From JBGVSA01 sp041807905 (GTDB lineage Bacteria > Pseudomonadota > Gammaproteobacteria > Burkholderiales > Rhodocyclaceae): 64,000 nucleotides of DNA. Position numbers and translations under genes: made by a program. The notes under the pieces were generated by a model that made no database searches, was not told the origin of the DNA, and was given only the letters and a program-made list of their open reading frames with translations. Shown one piece after another: positions 16,838 through 25,246 of the stretch. Position 1 is the first letter of the stretch. Each line of letters begins with the position of its first letter. The DNA lies in the NCBI RefSeq assembly GCF_041807905.1, contig NZ_JBGVSA010000004.1, positions 1 through 64,000 on the forward strand, in the 5' to 3' direction.

Positions 16838-17629
16838 ATGGATCTCGGACTCAAAGACAAGGTTGTTCTCATCACCGGCCCGGCCAAGGGCATGGGCAGC
16901 GCGGTGAGTCTGGCATTCGCCCGCGAGGGTGCAAGGCTGGTGCTGGTCGGGCGTGACCTGGCCGCCATCGAACCGGTGGCGACCGAGGCCCGCGCGCTGG
17001 GTGTCGATGCGATCGTGCTGGCCTGCGACATCACGCGCGGTGAGCAGGTCGCCACGATGACGCGTCACGCGCTCGAACACTTCGGTCGTGTCGACGTGCT
17101 GGTCAACGTGGCCGGCGGGTCCGGCCCCATCGGCAAGACTGGCTGGGAAACCACGCAGGACGAGTTCGAGCAGATCGTGCAGCTCAATATGACCGGTTGC
17201 TTCAACACCATGCAGGCCGTGTTGCCGGGAATGATCGAGCGGCGCAGCGGCAAGGTGGTGAATGTCGGCGGCACGTTCGGCATGCGTGGGCGGGCGGGGC
17301 GCATGGCGTACTCGGCCAGCAAATGGGGCCTGCGCGGCATCACCAAGAGCTTTGCGCTCGAAGCCGGCCCCCACGGCATCAACGTCAACTGCGTGGCGCC
17401 CGGCATGGTCGACGGCCCGCGCTTCCGCGAAAAAGTGTGCGCGAACATGGCGCAGAAACTCGGCATCAGCGTTGAAGAAGCCATGGAACGCCACGCGCAG
17501 GACTACGCACTGCGTCGCGTTTCGACCGACCAGGACGTCGCTAACGCCTGCCTGTTCCTCGCCAGCGACGTTTCGCGCCAGATCACCGGTGTCGACCTGC
17601 CCGTCGATGGCGGCTGGGCCATGCTGTGA
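16838..17629 (+). CDS. Short-chain dehydrogenase/reductase with altered active site
   Basis: 263 residues, classical SDR length. The cofactor motif TGPAKGMG is at residues 13-20, NVAG at 90-93 replaces the usual NNAG, N117 is present, and the YxxxK pair is Y158/K162 (AYSASK). The normally invariant catalytic Ser, 13 residues before the Tyr, is Gly145 here (VNVGGTFG), with Thr146 adjacent. R39 rather than an acidic residue near the end of beta-2 (VGRD) suggests NADP(H). It starts 19 bases after the binding-protein stop within the operon. A redox step on the heterocycle or a product is inferred, but the missing Ser makes the chemistry uncertain. Confidence 0.88.
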   Translation: MDLGLKDKVVLITGPAKGMGSAVSLAFAREGARLVLVGRDLAAIEPVATEARALGVDAIVLACDITRGEQVATMTRHALEHFGRVDVLVNVAGGSGPIGKTGWETTQDEFEQIVQLNMTGCFNTMQAVLPGMIERRSGKVVNVGGTFGMRGRAGRMAYSASKWGLRGITKSFALEAGPHGINVNCVAPGMVDGPRFREKVCANMAQKLGISVEEAMERHAQDYALRRVSTDQDVANACLFLASDVSRQITGVDLPVDGGWAML

Positions 17630-17700
17630 GCATGCGCACCACCCCCACCCCTCGTACCCCCGCCGTGTGCGGGGCATGACAGTAGATATAGAGAATCCAC

Positions 17701-19176
17701 ATGCCTACAGTTGATCTCGTCATTCGCGGCGGCAGGGTCGTATCGCCAGACGCCATCATCGAAGCTTCGGTCGCCATCGACGGCGGCAAGATCGTTGCCG
17801 TCGGCCACGACGACCTCATGCCCGCCGGCCGCGAAGAATTCCGCGCCGATGGCAAATACCTGTTGCCGGGCGCCATCGATAGCCACGTGCACTTTCGCGA
17901 TCCGGGCTATCCGCACAAGGAAACCTGGGCCACCGGTTCGGCAGCGGCGGCGTGCGGTGGCGTGACGACGGTGTTCGACATGCCCAACACCAAGCCCGCG
18001 ACCGGCACGGTCGAAGCGCTGCAGATGAAGCTGCGCGCGGCCGAGGCGTCGTATGTCGACTTCGGTATTCACGCATTGCTCGGCGACGACACCGTGGAGC
18101 GCCTGGAAGACCTGCTCGACAACGGCGCGACGAGCTTCAAGGCTTTCGTCGGCAACACCTTCGGCAACCTGCCCGCGCCGACCGACGGCGCGTTGCTGGA
18201 GGCGTTCGAAATTCTCGCGCCGCTTGGCATCCGCACCGTGGTGCATGCCGAAAACTCTTCGATCATGGCGCGCCGCCAGCAGCGCATGAGCGCGGCCGGC
18301 CGCATCGATGCACAGGCACATCTGGCTGCCCGGCCGGAGGTCTGCGAGATCGAAGCGGTGAGCCGCATCATTCATTTTTCGGAGTGGACCGGTGCGCGCG
18401 TGCACATCGCCCACAAAAGCTCGGCCGATGCGCTGTGGCTGGTGCGCGAGGCCAAGGCGCGCGGCGTCGACATCACCGTCGAGACCTGCCCGCAATACCT
18501 GCTGCTCAACACCAGCGACGTGCTGCGCCTGGGCGGTGTGCTGCGCCTGAATCCGCCCATCCGCGATGCGCGTCACAACCAGCCGCTGTGGGATGCGCTC
18601 ATGGACGGCACGGTCGACATGATCGCCACCGACCACGCGCCGCACGCCATCGAAGAAAAGGTGCGCGAGAACATCTGGGAATGCGACTGCGGCTTCCCCG
18701 GCGTCGAGACGCAGATGGCGCTGATGCTGTCGGAAGTGAACAAGGGCCGCGCCTCGCTCAGGGACTACGTCGGCTGGAGCGCGGTGGCGCCCGCCAAGGC
18801 GTGGGGTCTGTATGGCACCAAGGGTGTGATCGCCACGGGTGCGCATGCCGACATCGCCATCGTCGACATGGACCGCCGTGGTGTGCTGTCGCACGGCAAG
18901 CTGCAAACCATCAGCAAGCTGTCGCCGTGGAATGGCCGGTCGGTGCAGGGTTACCCGCTGCACACGCTGGTGCGCGGCCGGTTCGTCATGCGCGACGGCC
19001 AATTGGTTGCCGATGCGCGCGGCTGGGGCAAGTCGGTCAAGGGCATCCAGAAGATGCCTAGGCCGCAACCGCGCAACGTCGACGCGGCCATGAAGAACAT
19101 CCTCAAGGCGCCCGCCGGGGCTCCGCAGAACGCGCTGCCGCAGGTCGATGCGGTAACGCCCGCCGATGCGCGATGA
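17701..19176 (+). CDS. Cyclic amidohydrolase (dihydroorotase/allantoinase/hydantoinase group)
   Basis: 491 residues. Binuclear metal-site residues are all present: H62/H64 in DSHVHFRDPG, the carbamylated Lys K147 in TSFKAF, H182 in VVHAEN, H238 in HIAHKS and D311 in ATDHAPH. The enzyme group hydrolyses five- or six-membered cyclic amides such as dihydroorotate, allantoin and hydantoin. The C-terminus has a roughly 40-residue Pro/Ala-rich extension beyond the fold. It follows the SDR by 71 bases and precedes the ABC ATPase, so a catabolic rather than biosynthetic role is likely. It is named allantoinase or dihydroorotase in many genomes, but the sequence does not settle the substrate. Confidence 0.88.
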   Translation: MPTVDLVIRGGRVVSPDAIIEASVAIDGGKIVAVGHDDLMPAGREEFRADGKYLLPGAIDSHVHFRDPGYPHKETWATGSAAAACGGVTTVFDMPNTKPATGTVEALQMKLRAAEASYVDFGIHALLGDDTVERLEDLLDNGATSFKAFVGNTFGNLPAPTDGALLEAFEILAPLGIRTVVHAENSSIMARRQQRMSAAGRIDAQAHLAARPEVCEIEAVSRIIHFSEWTGARVHIAHKSSADALWLVREAKARGVDITVETCPQYLLLNTSDVLRLGGVLRLNPPIRDARHNQPLWDALMDGTVDMIATDHAPHAIEEKVRENIWECDCGFPGVETQMALMLSEVNKGRASLRDYVGWSAVAPAKAWGLYGTKGVIATGAHADIAIVDMDRRGVLSHGKLQTISKLSPWNGRSVQGYPLHTLVRGRFVMRDGQLVADARGWGKSVKGIQKMPRPQPRNVDAAMKNILKAPAGAPQNALPQVDAVTPADAR

Positions 19177-19207
19177 GTCGCACCCACCAGCCCGGAGGCA
19201 CCCAGCC

Positions 19208-20077
19208 ATGACCCGCTCCCTCATCGAACTCTCGGACGTCACGCTGCGCTACGGCAGCAGCGACAATCCCGAGGCCACATTGGCATTGGCGCGCACGGAT
19301 CTCGTCATCGACGAAGGCGACTTCGTTGCACTGGTGGGCCCCAGCGGCTGCGGCAAGTCCACGATTCTGAAATTGATCGGCGGCCTGCTGGCGCCGAGTT
19401 CGGGCGGCGTCATCGTGAACGGCCGCGAGGTGGGCGACCCGCGTCGCGCACGCATCGGGCTGGCTTTTCAGAATCCGACCATGCTGCCGTGGCTGACGAT
19501 CCGCGACAACGTGATGATGCCGCTGAAGATCGTCGAGCCCTTCCGGCACGAATACCGCGCGAAGAAGAAAGGCGAATTCGCCGAACGCGCAGAAGCGCTG
19601 CTGGCTGCGGTGGGGCTCAAGGGTTTTGGCAACAAGCGCCCGTGGCAACTCTCGGGCGGCATGTTGCAGCGGGCCTCGCTGTGCCGTGCGCTGATCCACG
19701 AACCGCAACTGCTGCTGCTGGACGAACCGTTTGGCGCGCTCGATCAATTCACGCGCGAAGAACTGTGGGCGACCTTGCAGCAGTTGTGGATGGACAAGCG
19801 CCCGACCGTGCTGCTGGTGACGCACGATCTGCGCGAAGCGGCCTACCTGGCCAATCGCATCTGCGTGATGAGCGCGCGCCCCGGTCGCATCCTCGAGGAT
19901 CGCGTGGTGGACTTCCCCCGCCCGCGCAACGTCGAGATGAGTTACGCGCCGGCGTTCTCCGAACTCGTGCAGGCCTTGCGCATGCGTATCGCCGAAGCAC
20001 GCGCGCCGGTATCGCCCGCCGTTGCCGCCGCACCTGCCACGCCGACTCTCGAACCCGCTGAACAAGAGGCCGCATGA
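19208..20077 (+). CDS. ABC transporter ATP-binding protein (SsuB/TauB/NrtD-like)
   Basis: 289 residues. Walker A GPSGCGKS at 44-51, Q-loop near 88 (AFQNP), signature LSGGM at 148-152, Walker B LLLLDEP near 168-174 with D172, and H-loop TH near 203. The GGAGG-type site at 19195 supports the ATG at 19208. A TGA/ATG overlap couples it to the permease. It powers uptake for the NMT1-type binding proteins of this cluster. The tail after residue 265 is Ala/Pro-rich and outside the ATPase fold. Confidence 0.93.
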   Translation: MTRSLIELSDVTLRYGSSDNPEATLALARTDLVIDEGDFVALVGPSGCGKSTILKLIGGLLAPSSGGVIVNGREVGDPRRARIGLAFQNPTMLPWLTIRDNVMMPLKIVEPFRHEYRAKKKGEFAERAEALLAAVGLKGFGNKRPWQLSGGMLQRASLCRALIHEPQLLLLDEPFGALDQFTREELWATLQQLWMDKRPTVLLVTHDLREAAYLANRICVMSARPGRILEDRVVDFPRPRNVEMSYAPAFSELVQALRMRIAEARAPVSPAVAAAPATPTLEPAEQEAA

Positions 20078-20868
20078 TGACCGCGCTTACTTCTCTTTCG
20101 CCCCGTCTGCGCCAGCGCCTGCTGTCGGGCGTGGCCATTGTGATGCTCTTCGTCGTGTGGGAGGCGGTGTGTGTCGGCTTTGGCATCTCCAACATCGTGC
20201 TGCCGCGTCCGAGCGAGATCTTCGTCGTGCTGGTGCAAAAGCTGCCGCTGCTGTGGCCGCACGCCATGCAGACGCTCTACACCACGCTGCTGGGTTTTGC
20301 GCTGGGCACGCTGGCCGGCGTGCTCATCGGCGCACTGATCGGCGTGAGCCGCCTGGCCTACGACGTGGCATACCCGATTCTGGTGGGCTTCTCGTCGATC
20401 CCCAAGGTGGCGGTGGTGCCGATCTTTGTCGTGTGGTTCGGCGCCGGCACGGTGCCGGCCGTGCTCACGTCGATGGTGATCTGCATGTTCCCGGTGGTGG
20501 TGAACGTGGCCACAGGCCTTGCGCATACCGAACCCGAATTGCAGGACGTACTCAAGGTACTGGGTGCGCGCAAGCTCGACATCCTGTGGAACGTGGGCCT
20601 GCCACGCACGCTGCCGTATCTGTTCGCTTCGCTCAAGATCGCGCTCACGCTGGCTTTCGTTGGGACGGTGCTGTCCGAGACGGTGGCCGCGAACAAAGGC
20701 ATCGGCAACATGATGATGATCGCCAGCGGCAACTTCGATGTGCCGCTCGTCTTTGCCGGTCTGTTCATCCTCGCCGCGATGGGCGTGGCACTCTATGCCC
20801 TTTCCGCGCTGCTCGAACGCCGCATGACCGGCTGGGCGCAACGCGGCAACGACATCGCCACGGTCTGA
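20074..20868 (+). CDS. ABC transporter permease (SsuC/TauC-like)
   Basis: 264 residues with about six membrane helices. The cytoplasmic EAA-type loop is LGARKLDILWNVGLPRTLP near residues 165-185, where the ATPase docks. The start overlaps the ATPase stop by 4 bases (ATGA). With a single permease gene, the channel is expected to be a homodimer in the inner membrane. It imports whatever the two cluster binding proteins deliver. Confidence 0.93.
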   Translation: MMTALTSLSPRLRQRLLSGVAIVMLFVVWEAVCVGFGISNIVLPRPSEIFVVLVQKLPLLWPHAMQTLYTTLLGFALGTLAGVLIGALIGVSRLAYDVAYPILVGFSSIPKVAVVPIFVVWFGAGTVPAVLTSMVICMFPVVVNVATGLAHTEPELQDVLKVLGARKLDILWNVGLPRTLPYLFASLKIALTLAFVGTVLSETVAANKGIGNMMMIASGNFDVPLVFAGLFILAAMGVALYALSALLERRMTGWAQRGNDIATV

Positions 20869-20887
20869 GAGAAAGGAAACACCCGTT

Positions 20888-21478
20888 ATGAAACTGCGCA
20901 GCGTCGCCGTCTACTGCGGCTCCAACTTCGGTATTTCGCCCATCTACGCCGAGGGCGCCCGCGCCTTGGGCGCCACGCTGGCCGGACTGGGTATCACGTT
21001 GATCTACGGGGGCACCCACAAGGGCCTGATGGGCGTGGTGGCCGACGCCGCACTCGCCGCTGGCGGCAAGGTGCACGGCGTCATCAGCCGTCGTCTGTTC
21101 GAGCGGGGGCACCTGCACGGCGGACTCACGCAGCACGAGATCACGCCCGACATGCGCAGCCGCAAGGCGCGCATGGCCGAGCTGGCCGATGGATTCATCG
21201 CGCTGCCCGGTGGCCTGGGTACGCTGGAAGAACTCTTCGAAGTCGCCACGCTGACGCAACTGGGCGACCACGTGAAGCCCAGTGGCGTGCTCAACATCAA
21301 TGGCTTCTACGATCCGATGCGGGCAATGCTGGAAAACATGGCGCGCGAAGAATTCATGCGCATGGAACACGTCGACATGATCCACATCGACGCCGACCCC
21401 GGCCGCCTGATCGACCGCATGGAAACCTGGGAGATGCCGACGGTTGAAAAGTGGTTCCCCACGAAGCCCGCTGCCTGA
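20888..21478 (+). CDS. LOG-family nucleoside 5'-monophosphate phosphoribohydrolase-like protein
   Basis: 196 residues of the TIGR00730/LOG family. The signature PGGLGTLEE is at residues 107-115, and the MRSRKARM stretch before it holds the usual Arg/Lys pair. The glycine loop reads GGTHKGLMG at 41-49 where most members have GGGxxGLMG. Characterised relatives split the N-glycosidic bond of a nucleoside 5'-monophosphate, releasing a free base and ribose 5-phosphate. In this operon, 19 bases after the permease, that activity would supply a free heterocyclic base to the ring-cleaving enzymes; this link is inference. The cytokinin-activating label used for plant enzymes need not apply. Confidence 0.86.
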   Translation: MKLRSVAVYCGSNFGISPIYAEGARALGATLAGLGITLIYGGTHKGLMGVVADAALAAGGKVHGVISRRLFERGHLHGGLTQHEITPDMRSRKARMAELADGFIALPGGLGTLEELFEVATLTQLGDHVKPSGVLNINGFYDPMRAMLENMAREEFMRMEHVDMIHIDADPGRLIDRMETWEMPTVEKWFPTKPAA

Positions 21479-21505
21479 TTCATTCACGACAACAACATAC
21501 GCACC

Positions 21506-21916
21506 ATGACCCGACTCCGTATCCGCGCCGGTGGTTTTGATTTCATCGCCGAAACGCACCCTGACGCACCGCAGACCGTCGCCGCCTTCCTCAAGCTGCT
21601 GCCGTATCGCCAGAAGCTCATCCACGTCCGCTGGAGCGGCGAAGGCTGCTGGATTCCGATGGGCGATTTTCAGCTCGGCGTTGCTTACGAGAACCACACC
21701 AGCCACCCGTCCGTGGGCGACGTGTTGTTCTACCCGGGCGGCTACAGCGAGACCGAAATCATCCTGGCCTACGGTGCGTGTTCGTTCTCCAGCAAGCTGG
21801 GGCAGCTCGCTGGCAATCACTTCCTGACCATTGTGGAAGGCAAGGAGAATCTGCGCGCACTGGGCATGAAATGCCTGTGGGAAGGCGCGCAGGACGTGGC
21901 TTTCGAAGAAGCCTGA
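21506..21916 (+). CDS. DUF3830 (cyclophilin-like) family protein
   Basis: 136 residues, small and cytoplasmic, resembling the DUF3830 family with a cyclophilin-like beta-barrel. Recognisable features are HVRWSGEGCWIP near residue 45, VGDVLFYPGG near residue 71 and an aromatic/Gly-rich middle. It is the last gene of the plus-arm operon, 27 bases after the LOG gene. DUF3830 genes often accompany amidohydrolase and transporter genes, but no biochemical role is established to my knowledge. Confidence 0.78.
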   Translation: MTRLRIRAGGFDFIAETHPDAPQTVAAFLKLLPYRQKLIHVRWSGEGCWIPMGDFQLGVAYENHTSHPSVGDVLFYPGGYSETEIILAYGACSFSSKLGQLAGNHFLTIVEGKENLRALGMKCLWEGAQDVAFEEA

Positions 21917-22004
21917 GCAACATCGACGCTGGCCATGCCGGCCATCCAGGTCCTTTCCGTGCTGCGCCCTGTTTCCGGCCAGAGCCGACCCGCCGGTCGA
22001 AAAA

Positions 22005-22037
22005 AAGCCGTACCGATGACAGGCACCGGTACGGCTT
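22005..22037 (-). terminator. Rho-independent terminator of the 22070-25246 autotransporter
   Basis: An 11-bp perfect stem (AAGCCGTACCG / CGGTACGGCTT) with an 11-base loop lies 33 bases beyond the minus-strand stop and is followed, in the minus direction, by a run of seven T. The same hairpin may also stop transcripts coming from the DUF3830 side, though no T-run follows in that direction. Confidence 0.88.
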
Positions 22038-22069
22038 GGGAGTGACGGGAGATCGCCGTCGTTGAAACG

Positions 22070-25000
22070 CTAGAAGAGGTACTTGACGCCGACCATGGCC
22101 TGGGTGGAATCGTAGCCGTTGTCACCGCCCTGGTAGCTGACGTTGCCCCACAGGTTGAGGCGTTGCGTCGCCTGGGCTTCCACACCGACCTTGATTTCAC
22201 CGACGTTGCGCGCGCCACGCATGGCGTTCTTGTCGTCGTTCATGAAGACGGCGAAGTCCTTGGTGTTGTGGATCCAGTTCACTTCCACGAACGGCTGGAA
22301 CCTGCGGTCCGTGGCCGTGGCGTGCGCGCGCACGCCCAGGCGCGTCATCAGGTTGCCGTCGCCATCGCCGCGCACGCGGGTGCCGTTGTACTCGGTGTGC
22401 TCGTCGGCGCTCACGCCCATCCACACCACCTGCGCCTTCGGGCTCAGCCACCATGTCGTGTCATTGCTCTGCCCAAGGCGGAAGGTGTAGCCGGTTTCGA
22501 TGGAGGCCGTCAGACCGTCCGACTTATACGTCTCTGATTCGAGCGCCTGACCGCTGACCTTGTTGTCGAACCAGCTGTACTGCGCCCAGGTGTCCACGTA
22601 CAGACCGGTCTTGTCGACCTTGTTGGCGTACCACGTGCCGTACAGGCCGATGCTGTAGCCGTCGACTTCGCCGCGCGAGCTGTAGCCGGTGATCGACGAC
22701 TGGCTCTTGCTGCGGGCGCTGCCGTAGCCGCCCATCACGCCGAGGTGCCAGCGGTCCAGCCCGTCGCTGCTCCACTGCGCCAGGTCGCCACCGACCTGCA
22801 GCACGTAGCGATGACTCTTGGTGTCGAGCTGGCCCGAGGCGTCGCCGAAGTTGCCCTCGCCGCCCTCTGCACGGGCCCACATGCTGGTGACTTTCTTCTC
22901 GCCGGTCAGCACGTCGGTGTATTGCGTCTCGCCCAGGCGATCGTGCAGACGCGTCATGAACATCGTGTTGGCGGCGGCCAGGTTGGCGATGTAGCTGGCG
23001 GATTCCGGACGGTTGACATGTATCGGGTCCGGTTCCGGGTCGGGCGTGACGCCGGGATCGGGGTCCGGGTCGGGCGTGATACCCGGATCAGGATCGGGGT
23101 CCGGTTCCGGATCGGGATCCGGATCGGGATCCGGCGTTACGCCCGGATCGTTCAGCAGGCTCGTCAAATACCAGTTCTTGTTCTTGTTGACGATCGAGTA
23201 GTCGTAGCTGCCCGCAACGATGCGCGTGCCATCCAGCTTCTGGAAGACGCCGTTCGAATCGCCCTCGACGTTGACGATCTCGATGCCTTCGACGGTCTGC
23301 GCGCCGGCGCCGCCGATGTTGTTGATGACCACGTTGGTGGTGCCGGACGTGGAGCCCTTGACCACCAGCTTGTCGGTCTTCGACGTGTCGTCGCCCAGCA
23401 CGGTGTTCATGGCCATCACGCCGCCGTCGCCTTCGTAATCGCCGGCAACGGTCAGCGTGGTCGGTACGAAGGCCGCTGCATCGCTGGTGTCGGCCGGCGT
23501 GGCGAAGTTGATGCGTGCGTTGGACAGGCGCAGGTTGGAGACGACCGAGCTGTCGGTCATGTTCCACACGCTGTTCGTCGCCATGTTCATGTTGACGGTG
23601 CCGGCGTTGGCGTCGTCCCTGGCGCCGGTGGCGTCGTACTCGCTCGAATTGACGACACCGGTGAGCACGCTGCCGTTGGCCAGGGCCACCGTGGCCGTGC
23701 CCGTCGTCGCAGCGCTGACGTTGCCGGTCATGGTGCTGCCGTTGTCCAGCGTCAGGTTCAGCGCGCCCTGGTCGCTGGCGCTGGCGTCGCCGATGTACGT
23801 GCTGGCGTTGTCGAGCGTGGCGTCGACGGTGCCCAGGCCGGTGGCGCTGGTGTTGCCCGTGAACTGGCTGGCGGCGCTCAATGCGAAGGTCACCGCGCCT
23901 TCGGTCTGCGCGCTGACGTTACCTTCGGCCGAGCTGGCGTCGAGGCTCACGTCGACCGTGCCCTGGTTCGAGGCCGTGACGTCGCCATCGAGCTGGCTGC
24001 CGGAATCCAGTTGCAGGGTGACGCCACCGCCAGAGGCCGTGGTGTTGCCGGTCAGCGCGCTGGCTTCGGACAATGCCAGTGAAATCGCTCCCGCCGACGA
24101 GGCGTTGAGATTGCCCGTGTACTGGCCTGCCGTCGCCATCGTCATGTCGATGGTTGCGGCGTTCGTCGCAGTGGCGTTGCCCGTGACGCTGCTGCTGCGC
24201 AGGGTCGCGTCATCGGCCGAGCCGGTCTGGATCATGTTGAGCGCGACCTTGCCCTGCTGATCCGCCGTGATGTTGCCGGTGATGTTGAATGTGCCGGCGG
24301 TGGCCGTGTCCGTGCCGGCGTCGTACGAGTGCACGACCGTGCCTTCGCCGGTCGCCGAGATGGCGTTCGACTTGGCGCCCTTGACGGTGATGGTCGCACC
24401 GCCGAGCAACTCGATCTTGCCGGCTTCGAGATTGACCGTGGTGCCCTTCTCGGCGTGCAGCCCGTCGGCCGCTGTCGTCGAAGAGGTGCTGTTGGTATTC
24501 ACCGTGACGTTGTCGCCGAGCACCACGCGCCCGCCCTTGTTGACGAACACGGCGTGCGCGGCCGAACCGTTGGTGGTGATCGTGCTGTCTTCGCCGATCT
24601 CTACGATCGCCTGACCAAGCTGAATGGTGTCCTCCGACGTGCCGTCGCCGGGTCCGTTACGGTTACCGGCGTACACGGCATAACCTTCACCGCTGGTCGT
24701 GTTGCTGCCGGTCGTATTGGTGGTGATCGTAGCGCCCTTGCCGATCTCAATGCGGTTGACGATGCTGTCGCGGTCGCCGAGATTGGCGCGCACGCCCATG
24801 CCGTATTGCGAGGTGATCGTCGCGTCGTCACCGACGACCACCGTCATCGAACCCGAGCCATAGCCGACATTGATGCCGTCGCTGGAAATGCCCTTGGCAA
24901 TGAGCTGGGCATTGTTGCCGATGACGATCGAGGCGTTCACGTTGGCCCCGGCCTTCGTCATGACAACGTCGTTGCCTGTGAAGAGGCCGAAGACCGCCGT

Positions 25001-25246
25001 GCCGACAAAATTGTCGCCGACGACGATGCCGGTGCTCAGGTCGCCCGGAACGCCGTTGTTGGCGTTCTTGTAGAGGACCGCGCCCTGGTAGCCACCCTTG
25101 CTGGCGCCGGTAACGTTGAGATTGTCACCGTAGTTGCCATTGCCATAGATGGCCTGGGCGAATACCGGCGCCGCCAGCAGCGTCGCGCCGAGTGCGAGGG
25201 ATACGTTGATGGATAGAGTGGAAATCTTCGTCTTGCAGCGTGACAT
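22070..25246 (-). CDS. Autotransporter with Pro-Asp linker
   Basis: 1058 residues. A conventional signal peptide (residues 1-31, ending APVFAQA) follows the ATG at 25246, which has AGGAAAG upstream; there is no extended signal region. The passenger, about residues 32-690, is beta-helical; residues about 320-560 are imperfect 21-22 residue repeats with a TGNxSA core. A Pro-Asp/Glu-rich linker covers residues about 699-740. The barrel occupies about 790-1058 and ends in Phe, the expected outer-membrane assembly signal. It contains the usual WARAEGGEG start region. Surface protein; ligand unknown. It is monocistronic with its own terminator and a 496-base upstream region. Confidence 0.95.
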   Translation of the reverse strand: MSRCKTKISTLSINVSLALGATLLAAPVFAQAIYGNGNYGDNLNVTGASKGGYQGAVLYKNANNGVPGDLSTGIVVGDNFVGTAVFGLFTGNDVVMTKAGANVNASIVIGNNAQLIAKGISSDGINVGYGSGSMTVVVGDDATITSQYGMGVRANLGDRDSIVNRIEIGKGATITTNTTGSNTTSGEGYAVYAGNRNGPGDGTSEDTIQLGQAIVEIGEDSTITTNGSAAHAVFVNKGGRVVLGDNVTVNTNSTSSTTAADGLHAEKGTTVNLEAGKIELLGGATITVKGAKSNAISATGEGTVVHSYDAGTDTATAGTFNITGNITADQQGKVALNMIQTGSADDATLRSSSVTGNATATNAATIDMTMATAGQYTGNLNASSAGAISLALSEASALTGNTTASGGGVTLQLDSGSQLDGDVTASNQGTVDVSLDASSAEGNVSAQTEGAVTFALSAASQFTGNTSATGLGTVDATLDNASTYIGDASASDQGALNLTLDNGSTMTGNVSAATTGTATVALANGSVLTGVVNSSEYDATGARDDANAGTVNMNMATNSVWNMTDSSVVSNLRLSNARINFATPADTSDAAAFVPTTLTVAGDYEGDGGVMAMNTVLGDDTSKTDKLVVKGSTSGTTNVVINNIGGAGAQTVEGIEIVNVEGDSNGVFQKLDGTRIVAGSYDYSIVNKNKNWYLTSLLNDPGVTPDPDPDPDPEPDPDPDPGITPDPDPDPGVTPDPEPDPIHVNRPESASYIANLAAANTMFMTRLHDRLGETQYTDVLTGEKKVTSMWARAEGGEGNFGDASGQLDTKSHRYVLQVGGDLAQWSSDGLDRWHLGVMGGYGSARSKSQSSITGYSSRGEVDGYSIGLYGTWYANKVDKTGLYVDTWAQYSWFDNKVSGQALESETYKSDGLTASIETGYTFRLGQSNDTTWWLSPKAQVVWMGVSADEHTEYNGTRVRGDGDGNLMTRLGVRAHATATDRRFQPFVEVNWIHNTKDFAVFMNDDKNAMRGARNVGEIKVGVEAQATQRLNLWGNVSYQGGDNGYDSTQAMVGVKYLF
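23030..23150 (-). repeat. Hexanucleotide-rich tract coding the Pro-Asp linker
   Basis: The plus strand is built from near-identical GGATCC/GGGTCC/GGATCG six-base units in phase with the Pro-Asp codons. Length change by slippage would add or remove Pro-Asp pairs without shifting the frame. Confidence 0.75.

Noticed and set aside
17503..19242. Minus-strand frame of 579 codons opposite the cyclic amidohydrolase
   Set aside because: Antisense shadow; all six metal-site residues are on the plus strand.
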